Assembly: GCF_020535545.1 (NCBI RefSeq)
Contig: NZ_CP084752.1
Span: 1,905,501-1,969,500, forward strand
Source of the DNA: Roseateles sp. XES5
GTDB lineage: Bacteria; Pseudomonadota; Alphaproteobacteria; Rhizobiales; Rhizobiaceae
Direction of reading: 5' to 3'
Length of the DNA: 64,000 nt
The notes under the pieces were generated by a model that worked only from the letters and a program-made list of their open reading frames with translations, was not told the origin of the DNA and ran no database searches. The first letter of the stretch is position 1; the number at the start of each line of letters is the position of its first letter. The position numbers and the translations under genes were made by a program. Below, piece after piece: positions 49,335 to 58,544 of the stretch.

Positions 49335-50870
49335 ATGACGAAAGTCGACGTGAAAACCGAAACCGCAGCCCTTCTCGACAAGCTCGGCGTTGCCCGCTCC
49401 GCCTGGCAGGGCGGCGACATGGCCTCCTACAGCCCGGTCAGCGGCGAGGAGATCGGCAAGCTGAAGACCGTTTCGGGCGCCGAGACCGACAAGGCCATCG
49501 ATGCCGCCCACGAAGCCTTCAAGGCCTGGCGCACCGTGCCCGCGCCCAAGCGCGGCGAGCTGGTGCGCCTGTTCGGCGAGGAGCTGCGCGCCCACAAGAT
49601 GGACCTGGCCCGCCTGGTCTCGCTGGAGGCCGGCAAGGTCACCAGCGAAGGCGAGGGCGAGGTGCAGGAGATGATCGACATCTGCGACTTCGCCGTCGGC
49701 CTCTCGCGCCAGCTGCATGGCCTGACCATCGCCAGCGAGCGCCCCGGCCACCGCATGATGGAGCAATACCTGCCCCTGGGCGTGGTGGGCATCATCTCGG
49801 CCTTCAACTTCCCGGTGGCAGTCTGGGCCTGGAACTCGGCCCTGGCCCTGGTCTGCGGCGATCCCTGCGTCTGGAAGCCCAGCGAGAAGACCCCGCTCAC
49901 CGCCCTGGCCACCCAGGCCCTGTTCGACAAGGCCCTGGCCCGCTACCAGGCGGCCGGCCATGGCGCGCCTGACCACCTGTCCCAGCTGCTGATCGGCGGC
50001 GCCGCCGTGGGCGAGGCCCTGGTGGACGATGCCCGCGTGGCCCTGGTCTCGGCCACCGGCTCCACCCGCATGGGCCGCGCCGTGGGCCCGCGCGTGGCGG
50101 CGCGCTTCGGCCGCTGCCTGCTGGAGCTGGGCGGCAACAACGCCATCATCGTCACGCCCAGCGCCGACCTGGACCTGGCCGTGCGCGGCATCCTCTTCGG
50201 CGCCTATGGCACGGCCGGCCAGCGCTGCACCACCACGCGCCGCCTGATCGCGCACGAGAGCATCCATGACGAGCTCGTTCCGCGCCTGAAGAAGGCCTAC
50301 ACCAGCGTTTCCGTCGGCAACCCGCTGGAAACCTCCGCGCTCGTCGGCCCGCTCGTCGACAAGCAGGCCTTCGACGGCATGCAGAAGGCGCTGGAAGCAG
50401 CCAAGGCCGAAGGCGGTTCCGTCACCGGCGGCGAGCGCGTCGCGGATGCCGGCAAGGACACGGCCTATTACGTGAAGCCCGCCATCGTCGAAATGCCGAA
50501 GCAGGCCGGCCCGGTTCTCGAAGAGACCTTCGCGCCAATCCTCTATGTCATGAAGTATTCCGACTTCGACAGCGCGCTCGACGACCACAACGCCGTCGCA
50601 GCCGGCCTGTCCTCGGCCATCTTCACCAATGACATCCGCGAGGCCGAGCTCTTCGTCTCGGCCAGCGGCTCGGACTGCGGCATCGCCAATGTGAACATCG
50701 GCACCTCGGGCGCCGAGATCGGTGGCGCCTTCGGTGGCGAGAAGGAAACCGGCGGCGGCCGCGAGTCCGGCTCCGATGCCTGGAAGGCCTATATGCGCCG
50801 CACCACCAACACGGTGAACTACTCGCGCGAGCTGCCGCTCGCACAGGGCGTCTCCTTCGATATCGAATAA
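49335..50870 (+). CDS. amaB: L-piperidine-6-carboxylate / 2-aminoadipate semialdehyde dehydrogenase AmaB
   Basis: A 511-aa aldehyde dehydrogenase of the ALDH7 (antiquitin) type, oxidising piperideine-6-carboxylate (aminoadipate semialdehyde) to 2-aminoadipate. Catalytic Cys298 lies in GQRCTTTRRL and Glu264 in LELGGNNAI; IISAFNFPVAVWAWNSALAL and the C-terminal EIGGAFGGEKETGGGRESGS are typical of this branch. Codon style is anomalous in 49545-50275. The gene is preceded by the D-2-hydroxyglutarate dehydrogenase (22 bp) and followed by an aminotransferase (21 bp), one operon. Confidence 0.94.
   Translation: MTKVDVKTETAALLDKLGVARSAWQGGDMASYSPVSGEEIGKLKTVSGAETDKAIDAAHEAFKAWRTVPAPKRGELVRLFGEELRAHKMDLARLVSLEAGKVTSEGEGEVQEMIDICDFAVGLSRQLHGLTIASERPGHRMMEQYLPLGVVGIISAFNFPVAVWAWNSALALVCGDPCVWKPSEKTPLTALATQALFDKALARYQAAGHGAPDHLSQLLIGGAAVGEALVDDARVALVSATGSTRMGRAVGPRVAARFGRCLLELGGNNAIIVTPSADLDLAVRGILFGAYGTAGQRCTTTRRLIAHESIHDELVPRLKKAYTSVSVGNPLETSALVGPLVDKQAFDGMQKALEAAKAEGGSVTGGERVADAGKDTAYYVKPAIVEMPKQAGPVLEETFAPILYVMKYSDFDSALDDHNAVAAGLSSAIFTNDIREAELFVSASGSDCGIANVNIGTSGAEIGGAFGGEKETGGGRESGSDAWKAYMRRTTNTVNYSRELPLAQGVSFDIE
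49545..50275 (+). other. Codon-usage-anomalous block inside amaB
   Basis: The segment encoding PKRGELVRLFGEELRAHKMD to TTTRRLIAHESIHDE uses mostly CTG for leucine, GTG for valine, CCC for proline and AGC for serine (gccctggccctggtctgc; cccagcgccgacctggac). Both flanks use CTC, GTC, CCG and TCC/TCG. A weaker hint recurs at about 50625-50720. Edges are by eye. Confidence 0.6.
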
Positions 50871-52124
<1,254 letters not shown>

Positions 52125-52147
52125 ACCGTCACGCGTGTCACCTTCCA

Positions 52148-52178
52148 GCCCGCCGCAGCCAGCCTGCGGCGGGCTTTT
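52148..52178 (+). terminator. Terminator of the hglS-amaB-aminotransferase operon
   Basis: An 11-bp perfect stem (gcccgccgcag / ctgcggcgggc) with a 5-nt loop is followed by TTTT, 24 bp after the aminotransferase stop. Confidence 0.92.
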
Positions 52179-52254
52179 CCTTGCCGTTCGCCGGCTTGAC
52201 CCGGCCCCAGGGGCCGGCCTCATAGAGGGGCGGTGAACGACGAGGAGGTGATTC

Positions 52255-53223
52255 GTGCACAAGTCCGACCTTCATCTGACCGCCGCCGAGGCGGCACGGG
52301 AACTCGGCATCTCGATCAAGGCCCTGCGTCTCTACGAGCGCCATGGATTGCTGACGCCGCTGCGCACCGCTGCCGGTTGGAGGATATACGACCCGCGCGC
52401 GATGGGCCGCGCAACGGAGGTCGCCGCCCTGCGGCGGTTCGGGATGGGCCTGGCACAGATCAGGGACGTTCTGGCGGCCAGCGGAGAAGGCCTCGATGCG
52501 GCGCTTGCCGTGCACCAGGCCGGGCTTGAGCGCCAGCTTGCCCAGATCGTCCGGACCGTGCAATCCGTCGCGGCGGCGCGCGAGGATGCGGCACTGAAAG
52601 GGGATGCGGGAGACGCGGCGGTTTCGCTGGAGCTGCCGTGGCCCTGGGGCGGCGAGCGTTTCACGCTGCCGGACCTGAAGCCAATCACCTACATGACCGG
52701 TCCGCTCGGAAGCGGCAAGACGCGGTTGGCGCGGGCGATCGCCGAAGCCCTGCCGGACGCCGCCTTTATCGGACTGGAAAGATCGGCGGAGGGCGATGCG
52801 GCGGCAGTGGCGCGGGGCGAGGTGCATCTTCGGCAGTTGGTTGGAATGGGCGCGGACCTGTCGCCAGCCCTGACCGCATTGATCCTTGCCGTAGAGGCAT
52901 CGCCGGCAGCAGTCCTCGTCATCGACATGGTGGAGCAGGGGTTGGACCAGATCACGCAGCAGGTGCTGCGCCGCTATCTGCTGGGCCGGCCCTTTGCCGA
53001 GCGTCCGCTTTTCCTGCTCACACGCTCTTCGGCGATGCTCGATCTCGCCGATGTCTCGGCGCAGGAGGCGATCCTCTACTGCCCCGCCAATCACGACGTG
53101 CCGATGGTCGTTTCGCCTCGCAAGGGTGCGCGAGGATACGAGGCGGTCGCCACCTGCCTTGCGACGCCGGCCGTCCGGGCGCGGACGGAGGGCGTGATCG
53201 CCTGGCGGCCGAGCGCCGCCTGA
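52255..53223 (+). CDS. MerR-type HTH fused to a P-loop ATPase-like domain
   Basis: A 322-aa protein, start GTG with gaggagg 6 nt upstream. Residues ~8-75 are a MerR HTH (TAAEAARELGISIKALRLYE, then RHGLLTPLRTAAGWRIYD and GLAQIRDVLAASG), followed by a helical linker to about residue 118. From ~120 it changes to a P-loop domain: Walker A GPLGSGKT at 149-156 and a possible Walker B AAVLVIDMVEQGLDQ, with no ABC signature seen. Such a sensor on a MerR regulator is unusual; ligand and targets are unknown. It sits between the lysine operon and the dehydrogenase and has its own terminator. Confidence 0.8.
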   Translation: MHKSDLHLTAAEAARELGISIKALRLYERHGLLTPLRTAAGWRIYDPRAMGRATEVAALRRFGMGLAQIRDVLAASGEGLDAALAVHQAGLERQLAQIVRTVQSVAAAREDAALKGDAGDAAVSLELPWPWGGERFTLPDLKPITYMTGPLGSGKTRLARAIAEALPDAAFIGLERSAEGDAAAVARGEVHLRQLVGMGADLSPALTALILAVEASPAAVLVIDMVEQGLDQITQQVLRRYLLGRPFAERPLFLLTRSSAMLDLADVSAQEAILYCPANHDVPMVVSPRKGARGYEAVATCLATPAVRARTEGVIAWRPSAA

Positions 53224-53236
53224 CGGGCAAAGAAAA

Positions 53237-53261
53237 GGGCCTCGCAAGAGGCCCCATTTTT
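53237..53261 (+). terminator. Terminator after the MerR/P-loop gene
   Basis: Stem gggcctc / gaggccc with loop gcaa, then CATTTTT, 14 bp after the stop codon. Confidence 0.85.
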
Positions 53262-53315
53262 ATCTGCTCGCGCCTTGCCGGCGTTCTCTGCTTCCCCGCG
53301 GCCGAGCCACGATGC

Positions 53316-53342
53316 AAAAACGCCCCGGTTTTGGCCGGGGCG
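53316..53342 (-). terminator. Terminator of the saccharopine/lysine dehydrogenase-like gene
   Basis: On the minus strand an 8-bp stem (cgccccgg / ccggggcg) with a 6-nt loop is followed by TTTTT, 17 bp past the stop codon. Confidence 0.88.
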
Positions 53343-53359
53343 TCGAAGGCGTGAGGAAA

Positions 53360-54460
53360 TCAGGCGGCGTGGGCGCCGCGGTTTTCCTGGGCGTAGTAGT
53401 GGCCGAAGCGGTTGGTGAGGAAGGCGTCGAGGGCGATTTCTTCCTGGCGGACGAAGCCTTCAGCGCGCAGCGAGCCGTCGGCAAGCATGTCGAGCACGGC
53501 GCAGATCGAGCCGGCCGTCGTGATCTGGATGGCGGAATGCAGGGCGCCGGCGACCGGGGCGCTGTAGACCTTGTTGGCGTAGGTTTCCTGGATAAGGCGG
53601 CCACCCTTGCGACCGGAGACGGTCACGAAGATGATCACGACGTCCTGCGTGGTGGTCGGCAGGGCGTTTTCGAAGATGTCCTTGAGGACTTCGCGGCGAT
53701 GACGCAGGCCGAGGTCGTTGAGCAGCGCCTTCATGATGGCGGCGTGGCCCGGATAGCGGATCGTGCGGTAGTTCAGCGTGCGAACCTTGCCCTTCAGCGT
53801 CTCGCAGAGCGTGCCGAGACCGCCCGAGGTGTTGAAGGCTTCGTAGGTGACGCCATCGAGGGAGAATTCTTCACGCTCCTCGAGGGCAGGAACCTCGATC
53901 AGCGCGCCTTCGACGATGGCTTCGCAGGGCTCGATATATTCGTTGATGACGCCGTCCGTGCTCCAGGTCAGGTTATAGTTGAGAGCGTTGGACGGGTACT
54001 GCGGCAGGGCGCCGACGCGCATGCGCACGCTGTCGAGCGTGTCGAAGCGGCTTGCGAGATCGTTGGCGACGATGGAGATGAAGCCCGGTGCGAGGCCGCA
54101 CTGCGGAATGAAGGCCGTCTTGGCATCTGCGGCGATGCGCTTGACCTGGCGGGTGGATTCGACGTCTTCCGTGAGGTCGAGATAGTGCACGCCGGCAGCG
54201 GCGGCCGCCTCGGCAATGGCGACGGTCAGGTGGTAGGGGGCAGCCGAGAGAACGGCGAACTTGCCGGTCAGGAGCGCCTTCATGGCGGCGGCGTCTGCGA
54301 TGTCGACGACGGCCGTCGTGACGGCATCGTGGCGCTCGACGGCGGCGAGCTGTTCTTCCGAGCGGTCGGCGACGGTGACGCGGTAGTCTCCGCTGTGGGC
54401 CAGCATGCGCGCGATGGTCGAACCGATCTTGCCTGCGCCGATGACGACGATGTCCTTCAT
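53360..54460 (-). CDS. Saccharopine dehydrogenase-family enzyme, candidate lysine 6-dehydrogenase
   Basis: A 366-aa NAD(P)-binding protein. Rossmann motif IVVIGAGKIGSTIARMLAHS, followed by LSAAPYHLTVAIAEAAAAAG, YLDLTEDVESTRQ and CGLAPGFISIVANDLA, all typical of the LYS9 family. Lysine 6-dehydrogenase, known from Agrobacterium, belongs to the same fold and size class and makes the semialdehyde/piperideine-6-carboxylate from L-lysine, the AmaB substrate. A true saccharopine dehydrogenase is the alternative, but no lysine-ketoglutarate reductase is in view. Divergent from an Lrp-type regulator. Start ATG 54460. Confidence 0.8.
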   Translation of the reverse strand: MKDIVVIGAGKIGSTIARMLAHSGDYRVTVADRSEEQLAAVERHDAVTTAVVDIADAAAMKALLTGKFAVLSAAPYHLTVAIAEAAAAAGVHYLDLTEDVESTRQVKRIAADAKTAFIPQCGLAPGFISIVANDLASRFDTLDSVRMRVGALPQYPSNALNYNLTWSTDGVINEYIEPCEAIVEGALIEVPALEEREEFSLDGVTYEAFNTSGGLGTLCETLKGKVRTLNYRTIRYPGHAAIMKALLNDLGLRHRREVLKDIFENALPTTTQDVVIIFVTVSGRKGGRLIQETYANKVYSAPVAGALHSAIQITTAGSICAVLDMLADGSLRAEGFVRQEEIALDAFLTNRFGHYYAQENRGAHAA

Positions 54461-54535
54461 GTGATTACCCTCCGGCATGAATTGATGTTCACATTTTGAG
54501 GGCAGTGACTGTCGATTTAAAGCGCCATATCTGAC

Positions 54536-54547
54536 ATAATACATTAT
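54536..54547. promoter_or_regulatory. AT-rich dyad in the dehydrogenase/Lrp intergenic region
   Basis: Within the 100-bp divergent gap, ataat-ac-attat (54536-54547) lies just before the Lrp-type gene and next to cgatatcg. An Lrp/AsnC regulator would be expected to bind here, but the assignment is positional only. Confidence 0.35.
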
Positions 54548-54560
54548 CGATATCGGCAGA

Positions 54561-55013
54561 ATGACGGTAGAAATGAGCATTACGACGCTAGGCCCCAAGG
54601 ATCGCGAGCTTCTCGCCATTCTCAGCGAAAACGCCCGCGAGCAGACGGCCACCATCGCCCGCAAATTGGGTCTCTCACGCACGACCGTGCAGGCGAAGAT
54701 CGATCGGCTGGAGCGCGACGGCGTGATCGCCGGCTATGGCGTCAAGCTCTCGGACGCCTATGAAAGCGGCATGGTGAAGGCCCATGTGCTGATCACCATC
54801 GCGCCGAAGACGCTGGCCCGCATCACGACGGAACTGCACGCCATCTCCGCGGTCCGCACGTTGCATTCGGTCAGCGGCAGCTTCGACCTCATCGCCGTGG
54901 TCGAGGCGGCGTCCATCGCGGAACTCGACCACCTGATCGACCGCATCGGCGCCATCGACGGCGTGGAGCGCACGCTGTCGTCGATCATTCTGTCGACGCG
55001 CATCAGGCGCTAG
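54561..55013 (+). CDS. Lrp/AsnC-family regulator
   Basis: A 150-aa protein with the N-terminal HTH (GPKDRELLAILSENAREQTA, then TIARKLGLSRTTVQAKIDRL) and a C-terminal RAM ligand domain (VKAHVLITIAPKTLARITTE; VSGSFDLIAVVEAASIAELD). It is divergent from the lysine/saccharopine dehydrogenase-like gene and so probably senses an amino acid, perhaps lysine. ATG 54561 and in-frame ATG 54573 are both possible starts; neither has a strong ribosome binding site. Confidence 0.92.
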   Translation: MTVEMSITTLGPKDRELLAILSENAREQTATIARKLGLSRTTVQAKIDRLERDGVIAGYGVKLSDAYESGMVKAHVLITIAPKTLARITTELHAISAVRTLHSVSGSFDLIAVVEAASIAELDHLIDRIGAIDGVERTLSSIILSTRIRR

Positions 55014-55053
55014 GCAAGGACAGGCATGGAGGGGAGTGCCGGAGGCGTCGCTC

Positions 55054-56307
55054 TCAGGCGATGAACCGCTCCGGCCGGTAGGGCCCGATATTAATCACGG
55101 TGCGCTCGCCCAGCATCTTTTCCGCCAGCACGCGGCCCGTGATCGGGCCGAGGGTCATGCCGTGGTGGGCGTGGCCGAAGGCGAACCAGAGTCCGGCGTG
55201 GCGGGGGGCCTTGCCGATGATCGGCATCATGTCCGGCGTGCAAGGGCGCGCGCCCATCCACGGCTCCTCGTCGCGCCGCTCGGCGAGCGGGAAGAATTCG
55301 CGCGCGACCTTCTCGGCGCGGCGGAGCTGGACCGGGGTCTTGCGCGTGTCGCGCTTGGCGAATTCGGCGCCCGTGGTCAGGCGAATGCCGCGCAGCATGG
55401 GCGCGAGGAAATAACCGCGCTCGGCGTCGAGCACCCAGTTGTTGAGCGTCGCACCCTCTTCCGCACCATAATGCATGTGGTAGCCGCGCTTGACGGCGAG
55501 CGGGAAGTGGTAGCCGAGCTTGCGTGTCACCGTATCGGCCCAGGGGCCGAGTGCGACGACGACGTCTTTGGCTTCCAGCGGCCCCTCGGGCGTCGCGATA
55601 CGCCAGCCTTCGCCCTCCAGCACATGTTCGATGGTCGCCGCGTCGCCGGATTTCAATTCGCCGCCGAGGGATTGGAAATAGGCGAGATAGCGCTTGAGAA
55701 GGCTCTGCGGGTCGAGGATCGACCATGGATCGGTCCAGCGCAGACCCCCGGTCAGTTCCGCGCGGATATGCGGTTCTGCCGCGGCCACTTCCGCCGTCGT
55801 CAGCTTCTGGTGGTTGACGCCGAAATTGGCGGAAAGCTTTTCCGCTTCCGCATAGGCCTTGTCCCGCTCCTTCTCCGAGCGAAACACCTTCATCCAGCCA
55901 TCCTTGCGGATGAGATCGTCGGCGCCGGAGGCGGCGATGAGATCGGCATGTTCGCTGATCGAGTTCTCGATGAGCGGGGCATAGAGATGGGCGATGCTCT
56001 GGTGCTGGCGGAAGCCGGAATGCCACCAGTAGCGGGCGAGGAACGGGATGATGCCGGGGATCGCCGAGGGGTGGTAGTGGGCGTCGATGGTGTTGTTCAG
56101 CGCATAGCGGAAGAGCGCACCGAAATCGTGCGGGAAGCCATAGGGGAAGACGCCTTCGCGCTGGATGAGGCCGGCATTGCCGTAGGAGGTCTCCTCCGCC
56201 GGGCCGCGGCGGTCGATCATCACCACCTTCTTGCCGCGCCGTGCCAGATGGATCGCCGTCGAAATGCCGACCACGCCCGCGCCGAGAACAATCACATCCG
56301 TCTTCAT
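55054..56307 (-). CDS. D-amino-acid dehydrogenase-like FAD oxidoreductase (DadA family)
   Basis: A 417-aa DAO-family flavoprotein. Motifs: DVIVLGAGVVGISTAIHLAR, EETSYGNAGLIQREGVFPYG, VALGPWADTVTRKLGYHFPL and the C-terminal ARPCTPDMMPIIGKAPRHAG with FGHAHHGMTLGP. DadA enzymes deaminate D-amino acids to 2-oxo acids and pass electrons to the respiratory chain. The start is ATG 56307 (MKTDVIVLG); ten further residues upstream are unlikely. It follows the GntR gene on the same strand (57 bp), so both may form one unit. A role in D-lysine use is possible but not shown. Confidence 0.88.
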   Translation of the reverse strand: MKTDVIVLGAGVVGISTAIHLARRGKKVVMIDRRGPAEETSYGNAGLIQREGVFPYGFPHDFGALFRYALNNTIDAHYHPSAIPGIIPFLARYWWHSGFRQHQSIAHLYAPLIENSISEHADLIAASGADDLIRKDGWMKVFRSEKERDKAYAEAEKLSANFGVNHQKLTTAEVAAAEPHIRAELTGGLRWTDPWSILDPQSLLKRYLAYFQSLGGELKSGDAATIEHVLEGEGWRIATPEGPLEAKDVVVALGPWADTVTRKLGYHFPLAVKRGYHMHYGAEEGATLNNWVLDAERGYFLAPMLRGIRLTTGAEFAKRDTRKTPVQLRRAEKVAREFFPLAERRDEEPWMGARPCTPDMMPIIGKAPRHAGLWFAFGHAHHGMTLGPITGRVLAEKMLGERTVINIGPYRPERFIA

Positions 56308-56364
56308 CTGCGACCCCAAGGGAAAATCAGGTTTCATTCCTGCACGGCGCTTGGCCGATGCGTT

Positions 56365-57060
56365 TCACTGTCCTGCAAGTTTCAAGAGATTCTCGATGGC
56401 CGAGCGTTCGAACCCGCCGATGCCTTCGGAAATGTCGGCCTTGATCGCCGCGGCCACGGCATCCTCGTCACGCTTGCGCAGCGCCTCGATGGCCTCCTGG
56501 TGGCGGTCGACGAAATAGAGCTGGGCGACATGCTCCATGGCGATGCCGAGGAAGGGGCCGAGCTGGAGCCAGATGCTCTCCACCATCGGCATGATCACCT
56601 GCTCGGGATTGGCGGTGTAGAGCGTGCGATGGAATTCCTGGTTCAGGAGGAGGGCGTTGGCGTTGTCCTTGCGCGAGATGGCCTCGTCCTGTGCGCGGTC
56701 GATCTCGGCGAGCTGGTCAATGCGCCGCTCGGTGATGTGCGGCACGGCCCGGCGGGCGGCATGCTGCTCCAGCATGGAGCGCAGGGAGACGAGCTCGCTG
56801 AAACGATCCGCCGTCATGCGCGGCACCATGATGCGGCGATTGTCGAGCACGCGCAAAGCGCCCTCGGAGGACAGACGCCGCAGCGCCTCGCGCACGGGCG
56901 TCGGGCTGCTCTCCATCGCCTCGGCGATGCCGCGGATCGTCAGCGATTCGCCCGGGCGGATCGAGCCGACCATGATCGCCTGGCGCAGGCGCCGATGCGC
57001 GTATTCATGGGTCGTCATCCCGTCCGGCCGGTCCAGCGGCTCAAGCGCCAAATTGCCCAA
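56365..57060 (-). CDS. GntR-family regulator, FadR/FCD subfamily
   Basis: A 231-aa protein. N-terminal winged HTH: YAHRRLRQAIMVGSIRPGES, then IRGIAEAMESSPTPVREALR. C-terminal FCD domain: LVSLRSMLEQHAARRAVPHI, NQEFHRTLYTANPEQVIMPM and FVDRHQEAIEALRKRDEDAV. The start is TTG 57060 with AGGAGGG 5 nt upstream, the best ribosome binding site in this area. Divergent from the polyamine genes and upstream of dadA-like, so probably regulates both. Confidence 0.92.
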   Translation of the reverse strand: MGNLALEPLDRPDGMTTHEYAHRRLRQAIMVGSIRPGESLTIRGIAEAMESSPTPVREALRRLSSEGALRVLDNRRIMVPRMTADRFSELVSLRSMLEQHAARRAVPHITERRIDQLAEIDRAQDEAISRKDNANALLLNQEFHRTLYTANPEQVIMPMVESIWLQLGPFLGIAMEHVAQLYFVDRHQEAIEALRKRDEDAVAAAIKADISEGIGGFERSAIENLLKLAGQ

Positions 57061-57158
57061 TCCATCCCTCCTGTGAAAGGCTGCCGGGTGCTACCCTATC
57101 CTTTGTGAGAGGTTCTAGCAGCTTGACCCACGACAAGAAAGTGTGCATATCTTGAAAA

Positions 57159-57184
57159 TGTGATCACAAAAATAATTATGTGAT
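57159..57184. promoter_or_regulatory. Candidate GntR operator between gntR and the polyamine operon
   Basis: A perfect 10-bp palindrome tgtgatcaca (57159-57168) is followed by a second half-like atgtgat (57178-57184), just upstream of the GTG at 57201. FCD-type GntR proteins bind short palindromes of this kind. CRP-like binding cannot be excluded from the sequence. Confidence 0.45.
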
Positions 57185-57200
57185 ACGGAAGGGGACGAAC

Positions 57201-58544
57201 GTGAGCGACGAATCCAACTGGCTGGCCAATGCCGATGGCGTGGAAAGCATCCAGGCTGTCGTCTGCGACCTGAACGGCATCCTGCGCGGCAAGCGCGTGC
57301 CCGTCGGGCAGGCGGAGAAAGTGCTGAAAGGCGGCATCCGCATGCCGCTGTCCATCGTCGGGGTCGACGTGTGGGGCGAGGATATCGTCGGCTCGAGCCA
57401 CGTCTTCGCCTCGGGCGACATGGACGGCATCTGCGCGGCGACCGGCCGCGGCGCGCTGCCGATCAGCTGGACGCTGAAGCCCTCCGCCGTCGTACCGCTC
57501 TGGCTCTACAAGGAAAACGGCGATCCGTTCCTGGCCGATCCGCGCCAGGCGCTCGCCCATATCGTGCGCCAGTATCACGAACTCGGCCTTCGCCCCGTCG
57601 TCGCCTCGGAAATGGAATTCTATCTGATCGACGCCGAGCCCGACCATGCCGAGCCGCCAATCTCGCCCTATACCGGCAAGCGTCTCGATTCCGACGCCAT
57701 CCTTTCCATCGACGAGCTGGACGATTTCGGCCAGTTCTTCTCCGACGTCTATGCGGAATGCGAGCGGCAGAACGTGCCGGCGGATTCGGCCGTCGCCGAA
57801 AACGGCATCGGCCAGTTCGAAATCAACCTGATGCATTCCGACGATCCGTTGAAGGCCGCCGACGACGCGCTGTTCTTCAAGCGCATCATCAAGGGCGTCG
57901 CGCGCAAACACGGCTTTGCCGCCACCTTCATGGCCAAGCCCTACGGCATGCGCTCGGGCAGCGGCATGCACATGCATTTCAGCGTGATCGACGAGGACGG
58001 CAACAATGTCTTCGACGACGGCACGCCCGAGGGATCGGCCATCATGAAGCATGCCGTGGCCGGCCTGACGCGCGGCATGGCGGAATCGACCCTGCTCTTC
58101 GCCCCGCACTACAATTCCTACCGGCGCCTGCGTCCCGATACGCACGCTCCGACCTCGATCTCCTGGGGCTACGAGAACCGCACGGCCGCCATCCGCATCC
58201 CCGGCGGCAACAACAAGGCCCGGCGCATCGAACACCGCGTCGCCGGTGCCGACGCCAACCCCTATCTCGTCATGGCCGCCATTCTCGGCGCTGCTCTCGT
58301 TGGTATCCGCAACAAATGGGAGCCGCCGGCGCCGGTCTCGGGCCGCGCCTATCTCTCGCAGCTGCCGCGCATTCCCAGTGAATGGGGCTCTGCCGTCACC
58401 GCCTTCGAGAACGGTTCGATCGTCTCGGAAATCTTCGATGCGGATCTCCGCTCCATGCTGATCGCCTGCAAGCGGCAGGAAATCGCCGGCTTCGCCGAAC
58501 AGGTGACCGACTTCGAGTTCAGCGCCTACCTGGAAATCGTCTGA
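57201..58544 (+). CDS. puuA: Glutamine synthetase-family gamma-glutamylpolyamine synthetase (PuuA-like)
   Basis: A 447-aa member of the glutamine synthetase superfamily. Motifs: VVCDLNGILRGKRVP at the N-terminus, VASEMEFYLID, ENGIGQFEINL, KPYGMRSGSGMHMHFSV, ENRTAAIRIPGGNNKARRIE. The next gene is a PuuB-type oxidase and overlaps by one base (TGATG), so this is most likely the ligase that joins glutamate to putrescine or a related amine. Start is GTG 57201 with ggaagggg 6 nt upstream; an earlier ATA/ATG option at 57180 is weaker. Confidence 0.87.
   Translation: MSDESNWLANADGVESIQAVVCDLNGILRGKRVPVGQAEKVLKGGIRMPLSIVGVDVWGEDIVGSSHVFASGDMDGICAATGRGALPISWTLKPSAVVPLWLYKENGDPFLADPRQALAHIVRQYHELGLRPVVASEMEFYLIDAEPDHAEPPISPYTGKRLDSDAILSIDELDDFGQFFSDVYAECERQNVPADSAVAENGIGQFEINLMHSDDPLKAADDALFFKRIIKGVARKHGFAATFMAKPYGMRSGSGMHMHFSVIDEDGNNVFDDGTPEGSAIMKHAVAGLTRGMAESTLLFAPHYNSYRRLRPDTHAPTSISWGYENRTAAIRIPGGNNKARRIEHRVAGADANPYLVMAAILGAALVGIRNKWEPPAPVSGRAYLSQLPRIPSEWGSAVTAFENGSIVSEIFDADLRSMLIACKRQEIAGFAEQVTDFEFSAYLEIV

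Noticed and set aside
57201..58544. Housekeeping glutamine synthetase GlnA
   Set aside because: Its N-terminus and neighbour (gamma-glutamylputrescine oxidase-like) fit the polyamine ligase branch rather than ammonium assimilation.
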